The notes beneath the pieces were generated by a model. The model did no database searches, was not told the DNA's origin, and was given only the letters and a program-made list of their open reading frames with translations. Position numbers and translations under genes: made by a program. Positions 55,339-64,000 of a stretch of DNA of 64,000 nt are shown one piece after another; within the stretch, counting starts at the first letter, position 1, and each line of letters opens with the position of its first letter. Origin of the DNA: Dasyornis broadbenti (Eukaryota; Chordata; Aves; Passeriformes; Dasyornithidae); assembly GCA_013397935.1 (NCBI GenBank), contig VZRN01002990.1:224246-288245 (forward strand). Reading direction: 5' to 3'.

Positions 55339-55571
55339 GTCCCGAATCCTCTACTCCTGGATCTCCTCAGCTGTGCACAAATGTGGGCTTCAGCAATGAG
55401 TTTAATGAGCTCAGCAACTCTTCGTTTAAAGAGCTCCAGGTTTTGTGCCCGTAGCGTTGGCTCCAGTGTTTGTAATGGAAATTTTAGATCCAGCTTCAAG
55501 GGTAGGTTTGATTTATAACTGTAATATCCAGGACAGGTGTTCTGCTCGCCCTTCTTCACCCTTCCTTCATT

Positions 55572-55683
55572 CCATGGGATCCTGCAATGGTTTGGGTTGG
55601 GTTGGAAGGGACATGAAAGAACATCTGTGTCCTGTTTCCAACATCAGCTTGCTCAGGGCTCTGTCCAGCCTGGCACCCTCTCC
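55572..55683 (-). mobile_element. CR1 3'-end remnant, antisense
   Basis: On + it has GCAATGGTTTGGGTTGGGTT, GGAAGGGACATGAAAGAACA and TTGCTCAGGGCTCTGTCCAG. GGTTGG is duplicated. It is a short copy. Confidence 0.82.
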
Positions 55684-58154
55684 ACCCTTTCAGACAGGGA
55701 GACAAAGAAGAGGCGGCTCCAGCCCTGTGAGATGTGACTGAGCCGTGGCCTCCAGCAGCTCTGTCTGGAGCTTTGGTGCTGCAGCTTCTCCCATAAATAA
55801 AAGAACAATGTTCTGGCAGCTTAATTTCCCTCAACTTTTGACCCTCAGCTGTAGAGGAGAAAAGATCTTTAAAATGAGGCGGTGGAGGGATGTTGGGGTT
55901 GCTCTACTGAAGATCTGCAAGGGAACAGTTAATCCTGGGCTCTGCTTGGGAATGCTGTGGTTTAAACACACCAAGAGGTTGGGTTGGATGCATTTTGTCA
56001 GCATGAGAAGCGACACAATTCCTGTGTTATTCCTTGGTCTCTTGTCTGATTTATCGCTCTCACCAGGCATAACAAATAGCTTGATGCCAATGTTTTCGGT
56101 GGTGTCTTTGCCAGGAAAACGAGCATTTCTCCATGGTCCCATTTCCTCACGAGTATTTCCATCAGGCTTCCCAGAAGGCCTCAGGCTGCAGCCAGAGGAG
56201 TTTGTCCAAGATCTTCATGATCCCCTTAGGGTAGATAAGATACATTTGATCATAAGATATGCTTGAGGCTGTTCCTGGGTCAAGGAAATGTCTGAGACCT
56301 TCAGGAATGTCATTTCAGCTTCCTGGCTTGCTGTAGTCAACAGCTTTAAACGGGATGGGAAATAAGGACATTTCTGCTTTGCATTAACTCCTTCTCTTGC
56401 CTCCAGTAATGAGAAATATCAAATTATTTGCTCATGATGAAGCCTGAGTTTAAACCTGGCCTAAGCCTGCTGCAAGCCATGACCACACACTTTTAGGCTG
56501 GGTTGTAGTTGAAGCTAAACCAGCATGAGCTGCAGATGGAACAAAATGTAAAACATTTGTTGATCCTGAGCTTCCTGCTGCATTAACAAGATCTTGAGCG
56601 CTGAAAAGGATCCTGTTCATTATATCCAATAGCTCCAAATTCATGATCCCCGTTCCTGGGGCTCACAGAAACCATTTCAAAGGATTGTGGTTTGGATGAT
56701 AGACAGGTCTGGCTTTTGGAGTAGACTCACAGCTTTGATTTGCATTTTCTCTGTAAAACTCCTGCTGCTTCTGTGAAGCTTCTGTGAAGATTTCATATTC
56801 AGACTTAGCAAGGAATTGCTCCCAAATCTTTAAGTCTACCCTAATTATAGCTCTTTCCATACGGATAATGCTGCTGTCCTTCACCTCCTTATGGTGCTGA
56901 GGTGGATCTGTTATCACAGAGATGTCAATTTTTTGGGAACCCTAAAAACTGAGACTCTTCTCTTGCACTGGAGACTTTCCAACAGCCAAAAGGCTGAGGC
57001 AGAACATTCTCTCTGGGCATAAAGTTTTCTTACTTCTTGTGTCTTTAAAGGATAAAATCCGGAGGGATCCACGGGTATTATTCACAGCTAAATGGGGACA
57101 GAGAGAGAGGTCCATGTGAGTAGCCCATTTATTTGGTTACTTACATTAGGTGTGATTATATGAAACACAATTATGTCGGGGTTTTTTAATTTTTGCATGT
57201 TGGATGGACAGATGAAAGTGCAGCTACAGCTGCAGCCTGAGCTCTGGTGCTTTACTGAGGAGCAGAAGTATCAGAATTCAGGGAGGGGAAAGAGGAATAA
57301 AAACTGCAAATACCATTTCTGAAAGTTAAGACCAGAAATCAGCTGTTATCATCCTCCTATCACTTGACCAGGCTCAAAACTCTGGATTTGGTCTGGGGTA
57401 GGGCTCAGTGTGAGGTGTTTTTCTGACACATTTCTGGTTTGCACTGCCACTATTTTATCTACTTTTTTATTTTTGTGAACGTTTGTTATTTATTTCTTGA
57501 AACTTTGTCTACACTCACATGCACATACACTTCACTTTATTTAACTGCTTGCTGAAATATTTATTTATTCCATATTATCGTTTTTATTTTATTTTATTAG
57601 ATATGATTATCAAAAAACCAAAACGTGGCTGCATTGCAAGGATCAATCTTTACACTTAAATCCAGCTCTGATTCTGTCTTTTCACGTGGTCAGGCCCACC
57701 CTCGTGTGCTTGATTTGCTGCTAAAGGTCAGAGCTGTCAGGAACCAGCACTGGGAGGATGGATTGAAAAGGGTAAAACGACAGACAGGTATGGGAAGAAT
57801 GAGAATTAAAAAAGCTCTTTCTTAGCAGGACAGAAAATCAAATGGTGTTCTATGTAAGCCTGCATTTCTTGTTATCTCTGTGCTTCTGTCCAGGGCATCC
57901 CCATGAGCTGCTTGCTGAGATATTCTCCACCACAGGGATTAAGAAAGTGAACTCTTTATGCCTCACCCTTAATTCTAAACTCTTTTTATTTTTCAGTCCC
58001 AGGCCTAAAAGGAACCTCTTGCTTTTGCGCTTCTCTACCAGCAAAATTTCCTTGGATATTTTAGCCCCGATTGTGCCATGTAAACCCACAGTACTTTGTG
58101 TTTTGGATGCAGAGTTTTAATATTTGGGGCCTGGTTTCTGGCAGAAAAGGAAAT

Positions 58155-58203
58155 ATATATATATAAAATATATGATATAATATTTTTTATATATTTATAA
58201 AAT
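58155..58203. repeat. AT-rich dinucleotide-like tract
   Basis: It consists of ATATATATAT followed by TATA-rich degenerate units. No transcription-unit context supports a promoter. Confidence 0.85.
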
Positions 58204-58269
58204 GTTCTCTTCTTCCAGGTAAGGAGGATGCCAAGAGGATGGTGCCAGACTCTTGTGAGTGGAGCCTAA

Positions 58270-58512
58270 GACAGGACAAGGAGCCATGGCCATAAACTAA
58301 ACCACAAATTCCACCTCAACATGAGGGAAATCTTCTTTCCATTGAGGGTGGCAGAGCCCAGGGAGGTCATGGATTCTCCTTCTCTGGGGAAATTCCAAAC
58401 CCGCATGGACAGATTCCTGTGTCGCCTGCTCCAGGTGACCCTGCCTTGGCAGGGGCTTGGACTGGATGATCTCCAGAGCTCCCTTCCAACCGTAATTTTG
58501 TGATTCTGTAAC
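58270..58512 (+). mobile_element. CR1 LINE 3' end, subtype with CTGCTCCAGGTGACCCTGC
   Basis: Sense copy with TTTCCATTGAGGGTGGCAGA, CAGGGAGGTCATGGATTCTC, GTGTCGCCTGCTCCAGGTGA, CTTGGCAGGGGCTTGGACTG and CTCCCTTCCAACCGTAATTT. It belongs to a third subtype in this window and is immediately followed by another sense copy. Confidence 0.88.
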
Positions 58513-58772
58513 AACAGGACAAGAGGAATTGAACTCAAGTTACAACAGGGGAGGTTTAGAATGGATATTAGGAAAAATTTCTTCATGGAAAGGGTTGTCA
58601 AGCATAGGAACAGGGTGCCCAGGGAAATGGTGGAGTCACCAACCCTGGAAGTGTGGATGGACAAAATATAGTGGTGAACGTGATGTGCTGGGTTGACAGC
58701 TTGACATGATGACCTTAAAGGTCTTTTTCCAGCCTTAAGGATTCTGTGATTCCATGATTCCATGGTTCTGTG
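58513..58772 (+). mobile_element. CR1 LINE 3' end, 'GAGTCACCAACCCTGG' subtype
   Basis: Sense copy abutting the previous one, with AAGTTACAACAGGGGAGGTT, TTAGGAAAAATTTCTTCATG, GAACAGGGTGCCCAGGGAAA and TGACCTTAAAGGTCTTTTTC, and a tail of repeated GATTCCATG. Confidence 0.92.
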
Positions 58773-59383
58773 TTTCCCTGAAAGCTTTCATTCCACTGGA
58801 ACAGTCTTTCTAGGCTTTTCCATGGAAGAATGAGAACAAGGTGATGTAAGTTTGGAAAGCAGACCTTTGCTATTCCACCACCTGCCCCGTGGTCTCTGCA
58901 GCGCTTGACATCGGTGATTGCCGCTTATCCAGTCCCTGCCCACAACCAGGTGTTCTAAACCTGAACTGGCTCCTCCTCCTGCAATGAGGATTTACGGATT
59001 TATGGATCCCAGCCGCGCAGCTGCCCGCTGACAACGCAGCAGCACAATCCATGCACGTTCCCCAGTTCTCCCACTGTTGTTTCCCAGGAGCTGCCAGAGG
59101 GTTTGTCAGCCGAGATCCAATTCAGATTGGGGTCAGCTTTACCCGTGGCGTGATAAATGTGCTGCTGTGTTTATAGCACTGTGTCCCCAGAGATGGTCAG
59201 GGTGGGCATTCCTGAGCGGGCTTTGTTCCCATCTGATGCTCTGTTGCTCATCACTGGGCTTTGCCACCCCAAATCTCTTTTGGGCCCTGCCTTCATTAGG
59301 AGAAACTGGGAAGGCTTGAATTGCAATGGAGAGCGAGTGTGGATTATGAATTATTTAGATTATTAATTATTATTATGATTACA

Positions 59384-59601
59384 TATTAGGAATAAATTCT
59401 TCCCTGTGAGGCTGGTGAGGCCCTGGCACAGGTTACCCAGAGAAGCTGTGGATGCCCCATCCCTGGAAGTGCTCAAGGCCAGGTTGGATGGGGCTTGGAG
59501 CAACCTGGGATGGTGGAAGGTGTCCCTGGCCATGGCAGGGGGTGGAACAAGATGGTCTTTAAGGTTCCTTCCAACCAAAATCGTTCTATGATTCCATGTA
59601 A
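59384..59601 (+). mobile_element. CR1 LINE 3'-end fragment
   Basis: Sense copy with TTAGGAATAAATTCTTCCCT, GTGAGGCCCTGGCACAGGTT, GGATGGGGCTTGGAGCAACC and a GTGTCCCTGGCCATGGCAGG block. It is well preserved. Confidence 0.94.
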
Positions 59602-59654
59602 CTCATTCAGTCTCTGTCTCTACCAGTGTTTCCCCTGGTGGTTCTCCAGGTCAG

Positions 59655-59765
59655 AAGGGGACACAGGTTTCTTCTGATATACATATCCAATCTAAATTCA
59701 TCCCCTTTTAACTTAAAGCCATTCCCCCAAAGCCTCTCAACAGCAAAGTCCCAAGTCAGTCTCCA
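59655..59765 (-). mobile_element. CR1 internal fragment, antisense
   Basis: On + it has ATATCCAATCTAAATTCATC and TTTTAACTTAAAGCCATTCC, then AAGTCCCAAGTCAG. It matches the region 5' of the terminal CR1 block and lacks the terminus itself. Confidence 0.7.
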
Positions 59766-60687
59766 AGAGGGAATATTGAGGGAAATTAAACTGTATAACT
59801 TCCTGAAGTGTGTGCTCTGTCATCAGACACAGGTTACATCACCAGATGTTCTGTTAGTCTGACCCAGGATAACAATTCCTGAAGGGATCTACAAGCACAG
59901 GAGCTTTCTGGTTCCCAGGGACCCAGATATTGGGATATCCCCCAATTTCCCTACAATTACGGAGCAAATGCTCTTTGATCCCCAGTTTTCCAGCCACCCC
60001 AAATGGTGTAGTCTAGCCTGAATCAACACCCTGACTATTGAGACTCCTCCAGCTGTAGCCTGGCAGAATTCCTCACATGCAAACACATTTGTTTGTCTGC
60101 AATGACAGTTTGGAACAGAGATCATCCCAGTCTCATTTTTAGCCAATTACCCAGCATTTGCTTTGCCCGTTTTGCGTGGAGAACAACCCATTATTGCTCT
60201 CATTCTGGGGGGAATTGTTTGCCTTTTGCAGCCTCACAAGCTGCAGATGGAGCCTAATTCTGGCTTTTTTTTTTTTTTTTTCTTCTTTTGTAAATACAGA
60301 AAACAATAAAGCATGGAGGAAATGGTCTGTCTGTGGATGTTAAGTAGGGAGAGAGCAGGGACCAGCTCACCACTGAAAATTTTGGCCAATATCAAAAAAG
60401 CAGTGTCATTAATTGGTTATTAATGGTGAGAAGGACTGAGCCAGTGTCATCAAATCTCCTGCACTACTTTATTGCAATGCAGTGTTTTTAATAATCCCAT
60501 CTCCATATTCTAAGGAATCTCAAAGTCAGTGATTTCTTAGTGGAATTCAAGGACTCCCCACACTGCTGGTAATTTTTGACATCAAAATGATGCCCTCTTT
60601 TAAATAACTTCTCCCCCTCAAAACTCTTTGAACACCTACACTCACCTGCATCAGATAAATTAAATTTTGATTTCTTTTTCTTTTCAT

Positions 60688-60838
60688 CTCCCTCACTGGA
60701 GATTTTCCAGAACCATCTGGACACAGTCCTGTGCCCTGTGCTCTGGGATGGCCCTGCTTGAACAGGAAGGTGAGACCAGATGACCCCACTGTGGTCCCTT
60801 CCAACCTGACCCATTCTGTGATTCTGTGATTGTGTGAC
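60688..60838 (+). mobile_element. CR1 LINE 3'-end fragment
   Basis: Sense copy with TTTTCCAGAACCATCTGGAC, ACAGTCCTGTGCCCTGTGCT, CTTGAACAGGAAGGTGAGAC, CAGATGACCCCACTGTGGTC and CCCTTCCAACCTGACCCATT, followed by ATTCTGTGATTGTGTGAC. It is a fourth 3'-end subtype. Confidence 0.88.
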
Positions 60839-61429
60839 CTTTCTTGTGGCAGTTCTCAGCTCAATAAACTTTAAAAGAGCTTTCCAAAATGTGAGCAAAT
60901 GTCTCCTAAAATAACCTAAGTAATTTAGATGCCACACTCCCGTTTCTTTCAGAAGAAATTAAAATACCACTGTGGGTCTGGTCCCTCTTTGATTTCTCAA
61001 ACCTTTGTCCATTTTTCATCTTTGTTTTCACAGGTAGCAGCCAATTTGGTTTTGATTAGATGATTAAAAATTAGAAGCAGGCCAGTTTCTGAGTGCTGGT
61101 TTACCTGACTCCAGGTGTGATTTCCGGGAAGATCCTGCTCCAATCCTATAAATTGCATTTTTATGGCCAAACCAAAATGGTGACAAATGATTTAACGCAT
61201 TCAGGATCCCAATTACCAGGGCCCATTGAGGGTGAAGATGTATTAGGAGTAGTTTCCTTAGTAGAAATAATTCTTGGAGCTGTGGCACACAGCCCTATTC
61301 TTGAAAATCCATGCAAGAAATGCAATGTGTGCATCTCATTGCCCCAGAACAAGAAAAAATTAATATAAATGTGAGGACAAGAAAATTGTGGTTGAAGGTC
61401 TCACAGGGAGTGAAAAAGTCAACTCTTGA

Positions 61430-61692
61430 AAGGGAAGAGAGGAGAGGGGAGGGGAGNNNNNNNNNNNNNNNNNNNNNNNNNNNNNNNNNNNNNGGGGGAA
61501 AATTCTCCTGATTCATGTTGTGGAAGTAAACTGTTTGTGCAGGGCTATCCTGAAGGGAACAGGGAGAGCTGGTAGGGTGAGAGATTCAAGAGAGGGTATG
61601 GGGAAGAACCATAAACATGCAGGGAGGAGAGGAGAGGAGAGGAGAGGAAAGGAAAGGAGAGGAAAGGAGAGGAAAGGAGAGGAAAGGAGAAA
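61430..61692. repeat. Purine-rich GGAGA/GGAAA repeats with assembly gap
   Basis: GGAGAGGGGA-type units at 61430-61456 run into 37 N (61457-61493). A second array of GGAGA/GGAAA pentamers lies at 61621-61692. The strand is almost pure purine. Confidence 0.93.
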
Positions 61693-61884
61693 GTTCTGAT
61701 CTGGGTTAGATCACAAAAATAAGGTAATCACACACACGAGCACCAGAAGCAGTGGATATAGAGAGAGAGGAGCCACTTCAGTGAAAAGTGGCAGAAGAAA
61801 AAGATTTAATTAGGCCAGAAATAAATTTTGACTGAAAATTGGAGGATTTCTGGCTATCAGAGGGGAGACATTCTGGAATAGGAT

Positions 61885-62165
61885 TCCAACAGAACTAAAA
61901 TCTTGAATGCTCGGAAAGCAAAACACAACAGGACGAGAGGAAAGGAACTCAGGTTGTGTCAGGGAAAGTTTATATTGAATATTATGAGAAATTTTTTTCC
62001 CCAAAAGGGTGGCCAGGCACTGGCCCAGGGAAGTTGCGGAGGGATTTAGAAAACGTGTAGATGTGGCACCTGGGGACGTGGTTTAGTGTGGGTTTGGCAG
62101 TGCTGGGAGAATGGTTGGACTCGATTATCTCGAGAGCTTTTGCAGCCTAAACAATTCTATTGTTT
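61885..62165 (+). mobile_element. CR1 LINE 3' end, 'GATGTGGCACC' subtype
   Basis: Sense copy with AACAGGACGAGAGGAAAGGA, AAAGGGTGGCCAGGCACTGG, GATGTGGCACCTGGGGACGT, GGTTTGGCAGTGCTGGGAGA and TTGCAGCCTAAACAATTCTA. A deletion removes part of the CACCATCCCTGG region. Confidence 0.93.
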
Positions 62166-62865
62166 TATTATCACTTTAAATAACTGGGTTTGTAAGACAC
62201 AGAACCCCAGGGGACTGGGGAGGTCTCTTCATGTAACACTCCCAGGCTGGGGTTCGGGTGACAACAGGAGAAGCACAGACCCAGCAGAGAAACATCTTTC
62301 AACACCAGATGTTGGGAAATGCAGAATCAGCCCTCTGGGTGCTGCCAGCGTCTGCTTTTCTTTGCCTCTCTGCACATTCGCTCTGTACCTGCCAGAGACC
62401 ACAAAAAAGTCGATTTATGGCTTTTCTTTCTCTTTCCTCACCGTGGCAGAAGGGAACTTTATGGCCCCCAAGAGGAGCAGAACATAAAAACCCTGGACAG
62501 AGAGTATGAAACTGGGGTCGGGGGGGTTTGCTACCTCCAACACACGTGTTGGTCACTTTGATGGTTTGTAACCATGGCCAACCTGTGTTTAAAAAACACA
62601 AAAATAATCAAAAATCCCTGTCCCTACAGGTCTTATTACTGAGGAAAGCTCTTGCCACAGCTTCCTCTCTTGGAAGGAAGCCTGGTTTTAGGAATCAGCA
62701 GAAATCCGCCGGTGGGCAGTTGGAAAGGGAAACAGGAATCCAGGGCATTTTGTGTTTGGACCTGTTGAGTGTTTAACTGCATTGCTGCAATTCACAATTC
62801 ATCTTTTTCCTGGTGATTTAAATTGTATTCCAGCAGGGTACAAAGAGCCTTCAGCATCTTTTCAC

Positions 62866-62958
62866 CTGCTGGTGGAAGGTGTCCCTGCCCGAGGCAGGGG
62901 AGGTGGGAATGAGGTGATTTTTAATTCCAATCCAAACCATCCTCTGATTCTATGATAA
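62866..62958 (+). mobile_element. CR1 3'-end remnant
   Basis: It has GGTGGAAGGTGTCCCTGCCC, GAGGCAGGGGAGGTGGGAAT and CCAATCCAAACCATCCTCTG. It is a truncated sense terminus. Confidence 0.88.
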
Positions 62959-64000
62959 TGCAGAGTCGGAAGCAAGAGAGGCTCATTAAATCTCACTCTT
63001 TAGAAAGGAAATAACCCCTCATGCTTCAAACCGCAAACCAAGGGATAACCAGCAAGCAGCAGGAGAGAAATCCCAGTTCTTTACAGGTGAGGTCATTTCT
63101 CATTGCCCACGGGGACGAGATTTAATGGATTTCTCTGCATCAGGGAAGAGCAGAGGCTGGTGTCACACAGACATTTTCAGAAATAAGGACACTCCTACGT
63201 GGCCATCACCACGTTGGTAATGACTCAGATGTGGGACTTTCAGGGGCTGTGAACACTTTGTAGAGTGAGTCCCTGGAGTCAGGAGCTACAGCAGAGAATT
63301 CTTAATGGATCAGCTGAGCCCTGTGAGAAGTTGGGAGACTGACAAATGGAACTTTTCTGCTAAAAGATTCCCTCAGAGGAGTCCTGGCATTATCCTCTGA
63401 CAGCCACCAGAAACCACGGCCTGCCAGCACCTCGGAGGGATTGTTTCTTTTCCAGAGGTAAAATAGGTGGGAATCCATTTGTGTTAATCTGCTGATACCC
63501 AGAGAGCGAAGCAGCCTCGATTCCTTCGACTGCATCAAGCAGCAAGGCATTTCCAGGAGCTGTTTTATTCTTTTCAGGACTAGAAAAACAGCCTGAAAAT
63601 ATTGAGCAGACACCAGGAGAGCCATGAGATGTCACCCTCTCTTCCTCTCGTGACACACGTCTGCTGTGTCGTGTAACACACTCCTCATCCACCTCAGCTG
63701 AGCATTAAAAATGGGGAAGAATCACTGCATTTTCACAGGAGTTCTTGATTTTAAATCAAAATCACCAAAATAAGAGGTTATGGAGGGGTTACAACCACGG
63801 CAGCATCCAAGGATCTTTAACTTTTTCAGCCATTCAGACCTGGGGCTCCACTTCTCCAGTATAAATATCTTCCTTAAGAGAAGCTGCAACCTGACGCTGA
63901 TGGCTTATAACGGTTAAATAAACCATCTGTAATACACTCAGCGAGGTTACAAATGACACAAACAGCTCTTCAGTAAGTCAGTGATAATGGGAAGCAAAAT

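Larger units (their letters stand above)
34591..64000. other. Intergenic region downstream of ADGRB2, no confident gene
   Basis: Over 29 kb I see no exon chain that I can name. It contains some 23 CR1 fragments on both strands, three assembly gaps, GAGAAG and GGAGA purine repeats, an AT tract near 58.16 kb, several repeat-free blocks and one exon-like segment (54508-54592). In mammals COL16A1 lies downstream of ADGRB2 in the same orientation. No Gly-X-Y exon or thrombospondin-like N-terminal exon is visible here. The long open frames elsewhere in it are CR1- or repeat-derived, or random. Confidence 0.75.

Noticed and set aside
58155..58203. TATA-box promoter near 58.16 kb
   Set aside because: It is a low-complexity AT tract followed by CR1 sequence, with no downstream exon or CpG context.
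1..64000. CRISPR array, tRNA/rRNA genes, DNA transposon termini, endogenous retroviral LTRs or reading frames
   Set aside because: None was recognised on either strand. Direct repeats here are CR1 tails or microsatellites without spacer structure. A covariance-model scan would be needed to exclude small RNAs.

Overview
The window is vertebrate nuclear DNA, almost certainly from a bird. It holds about 36 to 40 fragments of CR1 LINE 3' ends, recognised by their conserved terminal block and short ATTCTRTG-like tail. It has no SINE of mammalian type and no bacterial-style gene packing. The species cannot be fixed from the sequence. Five short runs of N (443-473, 20049-20090, 38294-38346, 48365-48403, 61457-61493) mark assembly gaps, all next to homopolymer or low-complexity tracts.

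One gene is certain. The last seven coding exons of ADGRB2 (BAI2, an adhesion G-protein-coupled receptor) lie on the + strand at 8235-8406, 9534-9629, 12222-12261, 15919-16595, 17292-17327, 17937-18041 and 31764-31961. Every junction has GT/AG splice sites and all phases agree. Joined, they give 440 residues ending in a TGA stop: the last two transmembrane helices, the whole cytoplasmic tail, an RKR-containing helix (the ELMO-binding motif in BAI1) and the C-terminal QTEV PDZ ligand. The 5' part of the gene lies before base 1. The 3' UTR begins at 31962 with a GC- and CpG-rich stretch and ends at a poly(A) signal at 33128, or at a distal one at 34563.

Bases 1-8234 are intron. Bases 8407-31763 are introns holding CR1 copies, a 397-bp perfect ATGG tetranucleotide array (2364-2760, in the first intron), a long pyrimidine-strand tract (13128-13790) and some repeat-free stretches that look like conserved non-coding DNA. 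From about 34.6 kb to 64 kb no convincing gene is visible. That part holds many CR1 fragments, several simple repeats, a few repeat-free segments worth an alignment test, and one 85-bp exon-like coiled-coil segment at 54508-54592. In mammals COL16A1 follows ADGRB2, but no collagen-like exon is seen here.

I found no clear new biological system. The most useful leads are the 36-nt microexon, the remodelled tail lacking the mammalian proline run, the large tetranucleotide array, the non-coding blocks near 25.1, 43.2 and 50.9 kb, and the orphan coiled-coil exon candidate.
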